This document shows, one piece after another, positions 44,576 through 53,432 of a stretch of DNA of 64,000 nucleotides (position 1 is its first letter; every line of letters begins with the position of its first letter). Below the pieces are notes generated by a model that saw only the letters and a list, made by a program, of their open reading frames with translations, had not been told where the DNA came from and searched no databases. This DNA is from Phycicoccus sp. HDW14 (GTDB lineage Bacteria > Actinomycetota > Actinomycetes > Actinomycetales > Dermatophilaceae), in the NCBI RefSeq assembly GCF_011383005.1, contig NZ_CP049935.1:1178001-1242000 (forward strand), in the 5' to 3' direction. The position numbers and the translations under genes were made by a program.

Positions 44576-45094
44576 TCAGGCGTCGAGGGTCATGAGCAGC
44601 ACGGGCCGGCGGTCGGCCGGCAGCCACGGCGGCCGGGTCTCGCCGACGACCCGCCAGCCGCGCCGACGGTAGAGGTCGGCGGCGGGGGAGTGCTCCTGGA
44701 CGACGTCGAGCACCGGCACCCGGCCCAGGTCGCGCGCCCGCCCCACCGCGACGTCGAGCAGCCGCGTGCCGAGCCCGAGCCCCCGCCGTTCGGGGTCGAC
44801 GAAGAGCGTGGAGACCGAGGCCATCCGCTCGACGGGCAGGCCGAGCGCGGCCGTGAAGCCGTCGGCCTCCCACCCGTCGGCCGGGTGGAGGAGCGCCCCG
44901 TGCCCCGCCACCTCACCGTCGACCTCGACGACCCACGCGCCGAGCTCGCCGTCGCGCACGACGAAGTCCTCGGCGGGGAACGGCAGCGGCCAGCGCACGG
45001 GGTACCCCGACCCCGGCTGCTGGGCCGCGAGCACCTCGACGAGGCGCGGGACGTCGGACGCGGCGCGCAGGCGGACGGTGACGGCGGTGGGCAC
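44576..45094 (-). CDS. GNAT-family N-acetyltransferase
   Basis: ATG 45094, 172 residues. Acetyl-CoA motif in VSTLFVDPERRGLGLGTRLL, followed by DVAVGRARDLGRVPVLDVVQ and LYRRRGWRVVGETRPPWLPA. N-terminal MPTAVTVRLRAASDVPRLVE. Substrate unknown. It is the first gene of the minus-strand block and converges on nothing; pdxT starts divergently 60 bases away. Confidence 0.8.
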   Translation of the reverse strand: MPTAVTVRLRAASDVPRLVEVLAAQQPGSGYPVRWPLPFPAEDFVVRDGELGAWVVEVDGEVAGHGALLHPADGWEADGFTAALGLPVERMASVSTLFVDPERRGLGLGTRLLDVAVGRARDLGRVPVLDVVQEHSPAADLYRRRGWRVVGETRPPWLPADRRPVLLMTLDA

Positions 45095-45153
45095 GTCCCG
45101 AGGCTAGAACCCGCCACCGACGACGTCACACCGCGCCCGTAGCATCGCCCCTC

Positions 45154-45772
45154 GTGAGCAGCACCCCACCATCGGCGTCCTCGCCGTCCAGGGCGACGTC
45201 CGCGAGCACGTCGTCGCCCTCGAGCGCGGCGGGGCCACGGCCGTCACCGTGCGGCGTCCCGCCGAGGTGGCCGCCGTCGACGGACTCGTCCTCCCCGGCG
45301 GCGAGTCGACGACCATCGACAAGCTCGTGCGCGCCTTCGACCTCCAGCAGCCGCTGCGCGAGCGCATCGCCGACGGCCTGCCGGTCTACGGGTCGTGCGC
45401 CGGGATGATCCTGCTCGCCGACCGCCTCGCCGACGGTGCGAACGGCCAGCAGACGCTCGGCGGGATGGACATCCTCGTCCGGCGCAACGCCTTCGGTCGG
45501 CAGGTCGACTCCTTCGAGGAGGACCTGCACATCCGCGAGCTCGGGGCGAGCCGGTGCGCGCGGTCTTCATCCGGGCGCCGTGGGTCGAGGAGGCCGGCGA
45601 CGCCGTCGAGGTCCTCGCGCGGGTGGAGCACGGACCGGCCGCGGGTAGGATCGTCGCCGCGCGTCAGCGGAACCTGCTCGTCACGTCGTTCCACCCCGAG
45701 GTGACAGGCGACCACCGGGTGCACCAGCTGTTCGTCGACATCGTGAGACAGAGTCTGAGGGAGCCATCATGA
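45154..45772 (+). CDS. pdxT: Pyridoxal 5'-phosphate synthase glutaminase PdxT, two apparent frameshifts
   Basis: GTG 45154. One C missing in 45164-45167 and one G in 45543-45546. With both added: [40 protein letters not shown], the catalytic Cys in [33 protein letters not shown], then [20 protein letters not shown] and [20 protein letters not shown] with His/Glu. Corrected length is 206 residues. It supplies ammonia to PdxS. The gene overlaps yebC by four bases (ATGA). Separation from pdxS by a minus-strand block is unusual for this phylum. Confidence 0.93.
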
Positions 45773-46527
45773 GCGGCCACTCCAAGTGGGCGACCACCAA
45801 GCACAAGAAGGCGGCGATCGACGCCAAGCGCGGCAAGCTGTTCGCCAAGCTCATCAAGAACATCGAGGTCGCGGCCCGCACGGGCGGCGGTGACCCGACC
45901 GGCAACCCGACCCTCTACGACGCCATCCAGAAGGCGAAGAAGTCGTCGGTGCCGAACAACAACATCGACAACGCGGTCAAGCGCGGCTCGGGGGCCACCG
46001 CCGGCGGCGCCGACTGGGAGACCATCACCTACGAGGGCTACGCGCCCGGCGGGGTCGCCGTGCTCATCGAGTGCCTCACCGACAACCGCAACCGCGCGGC
46101 CGCCGAGGTGCGCACCGCCCTGACCCGCAACGGCGGCCAGCTCGCCGACCCCGGCTCGGTCAGCTACGTGTTCGACCGCAAGGGCGTCGTCATCGTGCCG
46201 AAGTCGGAGAAGGACGAGGACGACCTCCTCGAGATCGTGCTCGACGCCGGCGCCGAGGAGGTCAACGACAACGGCGACACCTGGGAGATCGTGTCCGAGG
46301 CCACCGACTTCGTCGCGGTCCGCACCGCCCTCCAGCAGGCCGGGGTCGACTACGACTCCGCCGAGGCCTCGTGGGTCCCCAACCTCCAGGTGCCGCTCGA
46401 CGCCGACGGCGCGAAGAAGATGATCCGCGTCATCGAGGCCCTCGAGGACTCCGACGACGTCCAGGACGTCTACGCCAACGGCGACATCCCCGACGACGTC
46501 CTCGCCGAGCTCGACGACGACGAGTGA
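45769..46527 (+). CDS. yebC: YebC/PmpR family protein
   Basis: ATG 45769, 252 residues, conserved throughout: [75 protein letters not shown] and an acidic C-terminus. YebC-type proteins were annotated as transcription factors; YebC2 and TACO1 relatives assist ribosomes on difficult sequences. The pdxT-yebC-ruvCAB order is standard for actinobacteria. No frameshift. Confidence 0.95.
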   Translation: MSGHSKWATTKHKKAAIDAKRGKLFAKLIKNIEVAARTGGGDPTGNPTLYDAIQKAKKSSVPNNNIDNAVKRGSGATAGGADWETITYEGYAPGGVAVLIECLTDNRNRAAAEVRTALTRNGGQLADPGSVSYVFDRKGVVIVPKSEKDEDDLLEIVLDAGAEEVNDNGDTWEIVSEATDFVAVRTALQQAGVDYDSAEASWVPNLQVPLDADGAKKMIRVIEALEDSDDVQDVYANGDIPDDVLAELDDDE

Positions 46528-46543
46528 CCCGTAGGGTCGACGG

Positions 46544-47131
46544 ATGACCTCCGACGCCGTCGCCCTCTGGGACTCCGAGGCCCCCGCCTTCGACGAGGCC
46601 CCCGACCACGGCCTGCTCGACCCGGCCGTCCGCGATGCCTGGCGCGCCCTGCTGCTCGGGGTGCTGCCCCCGCCGCCGGCGGCCGTCGCCGACCTCGGCT
46701 GCGGCACCGGCACCCTCGCACTGCTGCTCTCCGACGAGGGGTACGCCGTCGACGCCCTCGACTTCTCGCCGGCCATGGTTGCCCTCGCCGAGGCCAAGCT
46801 CGCGGCATCGCGCGCCACCGTGCGCCTCGGTGACGCCGCCGACCCGGGGCTGGCCTCCGGCTCGGTCGACGTCGTCCTCTGCCGGCACGTCCTGTGGGCC
46901 CTGCCGGACCCGGTCGAGGTGGTGCGCCGGTGGGTGGCCGCCCTGCGTCCGGGCGGTCGCCTCGTCCTCGTCGAGGGGAACTGGTCCACCGGCGCCGGCC
47001 TCACCGCGCAGCGCTGCGCCGAGGTCGTCGGCGAGGTCTGCGACGACGTCGACGTCCGCCACCTGCCCGACCCCGCCCTCTGGGGCCGCGAGATCGAGGA
47101 CGAGCGCTTCCTGCTCGTGGCCACGCCCTGA
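46544..47131 (+). CDS. Class I SAM-dependent methyltransferase
   Basis: ATG 46544, 195 residues. SAM motif I is [20 protein letters not shown], motif [22 protein letters not shown], then [20 protein letters not shown] and [20 protein letters not shown]. It belongs to the methyltransferase_11 group; substrate unknown. It sits between yebC and ruvC on the same strand, 16 bases after yebC. Confidence 0.85.
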   Translation: MTSDAVALWDSEAPAFDEAPDHGLLDPAVRDAWRALLLGVLPPPPAAVADLGCGTGTLALLLSDEGYAVDALDFSPAMVALAEAKLAASRATVRLGDAADPGLASGSVDVVLCRHVLWALPDPVEVVRRWVAALRPGGRLVLVEGNWSTGAGLTAQRCAEVVGEVCDDVDVRHLPDPALWGREIEDERFLLVATP

Positions 47132-47223
47132 CCCCACCGCCCGCGTGTCGGTGCGTCGGGGGTCGCGGCCCTCCCGTAGCGTTGCCCCGAACAGGTGTTC
47201 CAATCCGTCGGCAGGAGTCCAGC

Positions 47224-47736
47224 GTGCGCGTGCTCGGGGTGGACCCCGGCCTGACCCGGTGCGGTCTCGGCGTCGTCGAGGGCCGACCCGGCCGGGCCAC
47301 GATGGTCGCAGTCGGTGTCGTGCGCACGCCGAGCGGCGCCGACCCGGGGGAGCGGCTGCTCTACCTCGAGACCGAGCTCGGCGGGTGGATCGACCGCTTC
47401 GCCCCCGAGGTCGTCGCCGTCGAGCGGGTCTTCGCCGACGTCAACGTCGCCAGCGTCATGACCACCGCCCACGCCACGGCCGTGGCCCTGCTCTGCGCCG
47501 CACGCCGCGGGGTGCCGGTCGTCTTCCACACGCCGACCGAGGTCAAGGCGGCCGTCACCGGCAGCGGCCGCGCCGACAAGGCCCAGGTCACGTCGATGGT
47601 CACCCGCATCCTCGGCCTCGAGGTCGCCCCGAAGCCGGCCGACGCCGCCGACGCCCTGGCCCTGGCCATCTGCCACGCGTGGCGCGGCGCCCAGGATGCG
47701 CGCCTCGCCGCTCTCGCCGAGGCGGCCCGCCGGTGA
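47224..47736 (+). CDS. ruvC: Holliday junction endonuclease RuvC
   Basis: GTG 47224, 170 residues. First catalytic Asp in [18 protein letters not shown], Glu in [20 protein letters not shown], and the C-terminal Asp pair in [40 protein letters not shown] is the conserved DNA-binding block. It resolves Holliday junctions together with RuvAB. It overlaps ruvA by four bases. Confidence 0.95.
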   Translation: MRVLGVDPGLTRCGLGVVEGRPGRATMVAVGVVRTPSGADPGERLLYLETELGGWIDRFAPEVVAVERVFADVNVASVMTTAHATAVALLCAARRGVPVVFHTPTEVKAAVTGSGRADKAQVTSMVTRILGLEVAPKPADAADALALAICHAWRGAQDARLAALAEAARR

Positions 47737-48341
47737 TCGCCTCGGTGCACGGCACCGTCGCGCACGTCGGGCTCGACCGCGTCGTCGTCGAGGTCGGCGG
47801 CGTCGGGATGCTGGTGCACACCACCCCGGCCACGGCCGCGACGTGCCACCGCGGCCAGGAGGCCACGCTCGCCACGAGCCTCGTCGTGCGCGAGGACTCC
47901 CTCACCCTCTTCGGCTTCGCCGGCGGCGCCGAGCGCGACATGTTCGAGACCGTCCAGACCGTCTCCGGGGTCGGCCCGCGGCTGGCGCTGGCCATGCTGT
48001 CGGTCATGGGGCCCGACGAGCTCGCCGGCGCCCTGAGCACGGGCGACGCCAAGGCCCTGACCGCCATCCCGGGCATCGGGGCCAAGTCGGCCCAGCGCCT
48101 CGTCCTCGAGCTGCGCGACAAGGTCGGTGCCCTGCACGGCACCGGCACACCGCCGGCCGGCGCCACCCCCGCGGCCCCGGCCGCCGAGCCGTGGCGCGAG
48201 CAGGTCACCGAGGCCCTCGTCGGGCTCGGCTGGAGCGGCAAGCAGGCCGGTGACGCGGTCGAGCGGGTCGCCGCCGACGCGCCGGCCGACGCCGAGGTCG
48301 CCACCTACCTGCGCCTGGCCCTGCGCGAGCTGCGCCGGTGA
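47733..48341 (+). CDS. ruvA: Holliday junction branch-migration protein RuvA
   Basis: GTG 47733, 202 residues. Domain I has [40 protein letters not shown]; helix-hairpin-helix motifs [20 protein letters not shown] and [20 protein letters not shown]; domain III ends [21 protein letters not shown] tetramer of RuvA loads RuvB on the four-way junction. It overlaps ruvB (GTGA). No frameshift. Confidence 0.95.
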   Translation: MIASVHGTVAHVGLDRVVVEVGGVGMLVHTTPATAATCHRGQEATLATSLVVREDSLTLFGFAGGAERDMFETVQTVSGVGPRLALAMLSVMGPDELAGALSTGDAKALTAIPGIGAKSAQRLVLELRDKVGALHGTGTPPAGATPAAPAAEPWREQVTEALVGLGWSGKQAGDAVERVAADAPADAEVATYLRLALRELRR

Positions 48342-49458
48342 GCACCGGCCCGGCCGACGGGTTCGGCAGCGAGATCCGCGAGGCCGACGGGTCGTTCGAG
48401 GCCACCGCCCGGGTCGTCGACGCCGGCGGCAGCGACGACGAGCGCGTCGTCGAGGCCGCCCTGCGCCCACGCCGCCTCGCCGAGTTCCCCGGCCAGACCC
48501 GGGTGCGCGACCAGCTGGGGCTCGTCCTCACCGCCGCCCGTCGCCGCGGCACCCCGCCCGACCACGTGCTGCTCTCGGGCCCCCCGGCCTCGGCAAGACG
48601 ACGCTGGCGATGATCGTGGCCGCCGAGCTCGAGCGGCCCATCCGGGTCACCAGCGGGCCGGCCATCCAGCACGCCGGCGACCTCGCGGCCGTCCTGTCCA
48701 GCCTCGACGAGGGGGAGGTCCTCTTCCTCGACGAGATCCACCGGATGAGCCGGGCCGCCGAGGAGATGCTCTACCTCGCGATGGAGGACTTCCGGGTCGA
48801 CGTCGTCGTGGGGAAGGGCCCGGGCGCCACGGCCATCCCCCTCGAGCTGCCGCCGTTCACCGTCGTCGGCGCGACGACCCGGGCCGGGCTGCTGCCGGCC
48901 CCGCTGCGCGACCGCTTCGGCTTCACCGGGCACCTCGACTACTACGAGACCGCCGACCTCGTGACCATCCTCCACCGCTCGGCCGGGCTGCTCGGGGTCC
49001 CGGCCGACGAGGAGGCCGTCGTCGAGGTCGCCGGACGCTCCCGCGGCACGCCCCGCATCGCCAACCGCCTGCTGCGCCGGGTCCGCGACTGGGCGCAGGT
49101 GCACGGCGACGGCTCCGTCGACCACCACGCGGCCCGCGAGGCCCTGGCCCTCTTCGACGTCGACGACGCCGGCCTCGACCGCCTCGACCGCGCCGTCCTC
49201 GACGCCCTCTGCCGCCGGTTCGCCGGCGGGCCGGTCGGGCTCTCGACCCTCGCCGTCGCCGTGGGGGAGGAGTCCGACACCGTCGAGACCGTCGCCGAGC
49301 CCTACCTCGTGCGCGAGGGCTTCATGGCCCGCACGCCCCGGGGTCGCACCGCCACGGCCAAGGCGTGGGCCCACCTCGGGCTGCGGGCCCCCGCCGACGC
49401 GCCGCAGCAGAGCGTGCTGCCGCTCGGTGACGACGGCCCGGGGCGGCTCGGCGGCTGA
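48338..49458 (+). CDS. ruvB: Holliday junction helicase RuvB, apparent frameshift
   Basis: GTG 48338. The N-terminus ends [16 protein letters not shown] and the Walker A is broken exactly at the six-C run 48580-48585; adding one C gives [20 protein letters not shown]. Then [20 protein letters not shown] (Walker B), [20 protein letters not shown] (sensor 1, arginine finger region) and [15 protein letters not shown] at the end. Corrected length is 373 residues. A true loss of RuvB with intact RuvA and RuvC would be odd, so I read it as a base-calling gap. Confidence 0.93.
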
Positions 49459-49464
49459 GCGGAC

Positions 49465-49497
49465 GCACCGGCGGCAAGGCACGCGGAGGGCCGGTGC
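49465..49497 (+). terminator. Hairpin after ruvB
   Basis: GCACCGGC at 49465-49472 pairs with GCCGGTGC at 49490-49497, followed by TTCGTTGG. It separates the ruv genes from the sec genes. Confidence 0.55.
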
Positions 49498-49608
49498 TTC
49501 GTTGGTGAGGCGTCCGGCTCTGACCTAGAGTGGTCCCTCGGCCCGGTACTCCCGGGCCGATCCACTGCTCGCCATCCGCGGTGACCCCGCTCCGAAGGAC
49601 CTACACCG

Positions 49609-49911
49609 ATGTCTTCCGGCTCCGGCTCCGGCCTGACCTACCTCCTCATCCTGGGACTGCCGTTCCTCCTCCTGGTCTGGATGTTCTTCACCCAGCGGAA
49701 CCGGTCCAAGCAGGTGCAGAGCCTCCAGGGCTCGCTCCAGGTCGGCGACGAGGTGGTGACCACCTCCGGGCTGTTCGGCACCATCACCGCACTCGACGAG
49801 AAGGTGGCGACGCTCGACATCGGAGGCGGCACCGTCGTGCGCTTCGACCGCCGCGCCATCGGCATGCGGCAGGACCCGCCGCAGGACCAGCGTCCGGTCG
49901 AGGGGGCCTGA
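49609..49911 (+). CDS. yajC: Preprotein translocase subunit YajC
   Basis: ATG 49609, 100 residues. One TM segment near the N-terminus (YLLILGLPFLLLVWMFFTQR), then the conserved VGDEVVTTSGLFGTITALDE and DIGGGTVVRFDRRAIGM. It forms the SecDF-YajC subcomplex with the next two genes. The stop is one base before secD. Confidence 0.94.
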   Translation: MSSGSGSGLTYLLILGLPFLLLVWMFFTQRNRSKQVQSLQGSLQVGDEVVTTSGLFGTITALDEKVATLDIGGGTVVRFDRRAIGMRQDPPQDQRPVEGA

Positions 49912-49912
49912 G

Positions 49913-51700
49913 ATGGCGACCACGGCCCCCCGCGCCCTCGCGCGCCGCGCGCTCATCGGCCTGACCGTCCTCGTCGTCGTCCTCGGCGGCGTGCTGGGCT
50001 ACTCCGTCATCTGGGGTGACGGGCAGGCCACCCCGAAGCTCGGGCTCGACCTCAAGGGCGGCACCCAGATCATCCTCGAGCCGCGCACCAACGCCGGCCA
50101 GAGCGTCGGCGCGGCCCAGCTGGCCCAGGCGCGCGACATCATCGTCCAGCGCGTCGACTCCAACGGCGTCTCCGGTGCCGAGGTCACGACCCAGGGCGAC
50201 CGCAACATCGTCGTGAGCATCCCCGAGATCCCGACCCAGGCCGTCCGCGACGCGATCAGCAAGTCCTCGCAGATGCAGTTCCGCCCGGTGCTGGCCGTCG
50301 GGTCCGGCGTCCCGGTCCCGACGAGCGCGGCGAGCCCGTCGGCCTCCGGCAGCCCCTCGGCCACCCCCGCCCCGTCGGCGTCCTCGTCGGCCGGCGCGCA
50401 GAGCCCCTCGCCGAGCCCGTCCTCGACGAGCAACGGCGTCGTCAACGACGCCCTCACCGCCGCCACGCCCACCCCGTCGCCGAGCGCCTCACCGAGCGGC
50501 TCGCCGAGCGCGAGCCCCAGCCCCTCGGCCAGCGGCGGCACGCCGACGAAGGCCACCGACCTCGCGTGGATCACCCCCGAGGTGCAGAAGGCCTACGACG
50601 CCCTCGACTGCTCCAAGCCCGAGGCCCGCGACAACATCAAGGACGTCGACACCGAGCCGCTCGTCACCTGTGGCGTCGACGACGGTGCGAAGTACATCCT
50701 CGGCCCGGTCGTCGTCTCCGGCGACAAGATCGACAACGCCACCGCCGGCTACAAGACCAACCAGCAGGGCGTCGCGACGAGCGAGGTCGAGATCGCGCTG
50801 TCGTTCAACAGCGCCGGCACCAAGCAGTACGCCGAGATCAGCCGCGAGATGGTCACGCTGCCCTCGCCGCAGAACCGGCTGGCGGCCACCCTCGACTCCC
50901 AGGTCATCGTCGCGCCGCAGTTCAACAGCGCCATCCCCGACGGCAACGCGAGCATCACCGGCGGCTTCACCCTGGACTCGGCCAAGGCCCTCGCCGACCA
51001 GCTGAAGTTCGGCGCCCTGCCGCTGTCGTTCGAGGAGCAGTCGAGCGTCGACATCAGCCCGACCCTCGGCAGCGAGCAGCTGCGCTACGGCTTCCTCGCC
51101 GGCCTCGTCGGGCTGGCCCTCGTCGTCGTCTACTCGCTCTTCCAGTACCGCGTGCTCGGGTTCGTGACGATCAGCTCGATCGTCGTCGCCGGCCTGCTCA
51201 CCTACCTGACGATCACGGTGCTCGGGTGGGCCCAGAACTACCGCCTCGACATGGCGGGCGTCACCGGGCTCATCGTGGCCATCGGGTTCACGGCGGACAG
51301 CTTCATCGTCTACTTCGAACGCGTGCGCGACGAGCTGCGCGAGGGACGTTCCCTCGCGAGCGCCGTCGAGACCGGGTGGAACCGCGCGAAGCGCACGGTC
51401 CTCATCGCCGACGGCGTGAACTTCCTCGCGGCGATCGTGCTCTACCTGCTCGCCAGCTCGAGCGTGCGCGGGTTCGCCTTCACCCTGGGCCTCACGACGT
51501 TCATCGACCTGCTGGTCGTCTTCTGGTTCACCCACCCGCTGCTCACGCTGCTGACCCGCCTGCCGTTCTTCCGCGACGGGCACCGGCTGTCCGGCCTCGA
51601 CCCACGCCGGCTCGGCGCCAAGACCCGCACGTACGCCGGCCGCGGGAGGTTCACCCCCGTGACGCCCGCCGCCCGCTCGACCGAAGGGAGCCGGGTGTGA
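49913..51700 (+). CDS. secD: Protein translocase subunit SecD, with Ser/Pro-rich insert
   Basis: ATG 49913, 595 residues. TM1 is GLTVLVVVLGGVLGYSVIWG, P1 begins LGLDLKGGTQIILEPRTNAG with the conserved D-x-KGG motif, GSEQ-type region LGSEQLRYGFLAGLVGLALV starts the TM2-6 block with LDMAGVTGLIVAIGFTADSF. Between about residues 134 and 205 of the periplasmic part there is a low-complexity insert of Ser, Pro, Ala and Thr. SecD with SecF uses the proton gradient to pull exported proteins. It overlaps secF by four bases. No frameshift. Confidence 0.94.
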   Translation: MATTAPRALARRALIGLTVLVVVLGGVLGYSVIWGDGQATPKLGLDLKGGTQIILEPRTNAGQSVGAAQLAQARDIIVQRVDSNGVSGAEVTTQGDRNIVVSIPEIPTQAVRDAISKSSQMQFRPVLAVGSGVPVPTSAASPSASGSPSATPAPSASSSAGAQSPSPSPSSTSNGVVNDALTAATPTPSPSASPSGSPSASPSPSASGGTPTKATDLAWITPEVQKAYDALDCSKPEARDNIKDVDTEPLVTCGVDDGAKYILGPVVVSGDKIDNATAGYKTNQQGVATSEVEIALSFNSAGTKQYAEISREMVTLPSPQNRLAATLDSQVIVAPQFNSAIPDGNASITGGFTLDSAKALADQLKFGALPLSFEEQSSVDISPTLGSEQLRYGFLAGLVGLALVVVYSLFQYRVLGFVTISSIVVAGLLTYLTITVLGWAQNYRLDMAGVTGLIVAIGFTADSFIVYFERVRDELREGRSLASAVETGWNRAKRTVLIADGVNFLAAIVLYLLASSSVRGFAFTLGLTTFIDLLVVFWFTHPLLTLLTRLPFFRDGHRLSGLDPRRLGAKTRTYAGRGRFTPVTPAARSTEGSRV

Positions 51701-52866
51701 GCACCAGCTTCTCCGAGCTCGGCAACGACCTCTACACCGGCAAGCGCTCGCTCGGTGTCGTCGAGCACCGCCGCCGCTTCTACATCGTCTCCCTCGTGCT
51801 CGTGGCCATCGCGGTCCTCGGCCTGGGCGTCAAGCAGCTCAACCTCAGCCTCGAGTTCCGCGGGGGCAGCGAGTTCCGCGTGGCCACCGCGTCGGCACCG
51901 GGCGACTACGAGAGGACGGCCCGTGACGCCGTCGGCGCCGCCGAGGACGAGAGCGGCGTCAACGTCACCCTCGTCGGCAACAACACCGTCCGGGTCCAGA
52001 CCGAGCGGCTGTCCGACACCGCCAGCCAGGACGTCCGCGGCACCCTCGCCAAGGCCTTCGACGTGCCCGAGCAGGACGTCAGCGCGACCTTCATCGGCCC
52101 GTCGTGGGGTGCGTCGGTCAGCGAGCAGGCGCTGCGCGCGCTCGTCATCTTCCTCATCGCCGTCGTGGCCATGCTGAGCATCTACTTCCGCAACTGGAAG
52201 ATGGCCCTCGCCGCGCTCTTCGCGATGATCCACGACCTCGTCATCACCGTCGGCATCTACGCCCTCACCGGGTTCGAGGTCTCGCCGGCGACGATGATCG
52301 GCTTCCTCACCGTCCTCGGCTACAGCCTCTACGACACGGTCGTCGTGTTCGACAAGGTCCGCGAGAACACGGCCGAGGCCCTCGCGAACGGCCGGATGAC
52401 CTTCGGGCAGGCGGCCAACCTCGCGGTCAACCAGACGATGGTCCGCTCGATCAACACCACCGTCATCGGCCTGCTGCCGATCGCGGCCGTCCTCGCGGTC
52501 GGCTCGCTCTTCCTCGGCCCGGGCGTGCTCGTCGACCTCTCGCTCGTCCTCTTCATCGGCATCCTCGTCGGGGCCTACTCCTCGATCTTCATCGCGACCC
52601 CGATCCTCGTGACGCTGCGCCGCAACGAGCCGGCGGTCGTCGAGCTGGCGAAGCGGGCCCAGCGTCACCAGGCCAAGAAGGCCAAGGACGCGCGCGTCAG
52701 CGAGGCGGAGGCGCCCGAGGGCGTCGACGGCGAGCCGGTGCCCGCCGGGTCGGTGGCCGTCGCGGACCGCGAGGAGGGCGCGACCCTCACCGGGCGTGCC
52801 GTGCACCAGTACGCCCGCTCCGGCCCGCGCAACCAGCCGAAGCGCCCGCCGAAGTCCAAGCGGTAG
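51697..52866 (+). CDS. secF: Protein translocase subunit SecF
   Basis: GTG 51697, 389 residues. N-terminal LGNDLYTGKRSLGVVEHRRR, first periplasmic LSLEFRGGSEFRVATASAPG, then the RND block with VTVGIYALTG-type TM, FLTVLGYSLYDTVVVFDKVR (conserved D-x-V-V-x-D) and MVRSINTTVIGLLPIAAVLA. A hydrophilic C-terminal tail of about 85 residues is typical for actinobacteria. It ends four bases before apt. Confidence 0.95.
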   Translation: MSTSFSELGNDLYTGKRSLGVVEHRRRFYIVSLVLVAIAVLGLGVKQLNLSLEFRGGSEFRVATASAPGDYERTARDAVGAAEDESGVNVTLVGNNTVRVQTERLSDTASQDVRGTLAKAFDVPEQDVSATFIGPSWGASVSEQALRALVIFLIAVVAMLSIYFRNWKMALAALFAMIHDLVITVGIYALTGFEVSPATMIGFLTVLGYSLYDTVVVFDKVRENTAEALANGRMTFGQAANLAVNQTMVRSINTTVIGLLPIAAVLAVGSLFLGPGVLVDLSLVLFIGILVGAYSSIFIATPILVTLRRNEPAVVELAKRAQRHQAKKAKDARVSEAEAPEGVDGEPVPAGSVAVADREEGATLTGRAVHQYARSGPRNQPKRPPKSKR

Positions 52867-52869
52867 CGC

Positions 52870-53412
52870 GTGCCCGACCCCACGGACCCGACCCTCGACG
52901 AGGTCGTCGCCCGCTCGCTGCGTGACGTCGCCGACTTCCCGCAGCCGGGCGTCGTCTTCAAGGACATCACGCCCCTGCTCGCCGACCCCGTCGCCTTCGC
53001 GGCCGTCGTCGCCGGCCTGGCCGAGGGACGACGCGGCGTGGTCGACCTCGTCGCCGGGGTCGAGGCGCGCGGCTTCGTCGTCGGTGCCGCGCTGGCCCAC
53101 GCGATGGGCGTCGGGTTCGTCCCGGTGCGCAAGGTCGGCAAGCTGCCCGGCGAGACGGTCACCGCGTCCTACGACCTCGAGTACGGCTCGGCGACCATCG
53201 AGGTGCACGCCGACGCCGTGGCCGCGGGGGAGCGGGTCGTCCTCGTCGACGACGTCCTCGCCACCGGCGGCACGGCCCTCGCGGCCTGGGACCTGCTCGA
53301 GCGCGTGGGCGCCGAGGTCGTCGGCTTCGACTGCGTCGTCGAGCTGGCCTTCCTCGGGGGCCGGGAACGTCTCGGGCACCGCAGCGTCCGGGCGCTGCAC
53401 GTCGTGCCGTGA
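52870..53412 (+). CDS. apt: Adenine phosphoribosyltransferase
   Basis: GTG 52870, 180 residues. ADFPQPGVVFKDITPLLADP and VDLVAGVEARGFVVGAALAH are the Apt hallmarks; the PRPP motif is RVVLVDDVLATGGTALAAWD. It salvages adenine to AMP. secDF-apt-rel is a conserved actinobacterial order. Confidence 0.94.
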   Translation: MPDPTDPTLDEVVARSLRDVADFPQPGVVFKDITPLLADPVAFAAVVAGLAEGRRGVVDLVAGVEARGFVVGAALAHAMGVGFVPVRKVGKLPGETVTASYDLEYGSATIEVHADAVAAGERVVLVDDVLATGGTALAAWDLLERVGAEVVGFDCVVELAFLGGRERLGHRSVRALHVVP

Positions 53413-53432
53413 GCAGCGCCTAGACTCCGTGC

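Noticed and set aside
44383-44595. Plus-strand ORF encoding GIPVV repeats
   Set aside because: The amino-acid repeats simply translate the 21-base DNA repeats; they exist in all frames and there is no ribosome-binding site.
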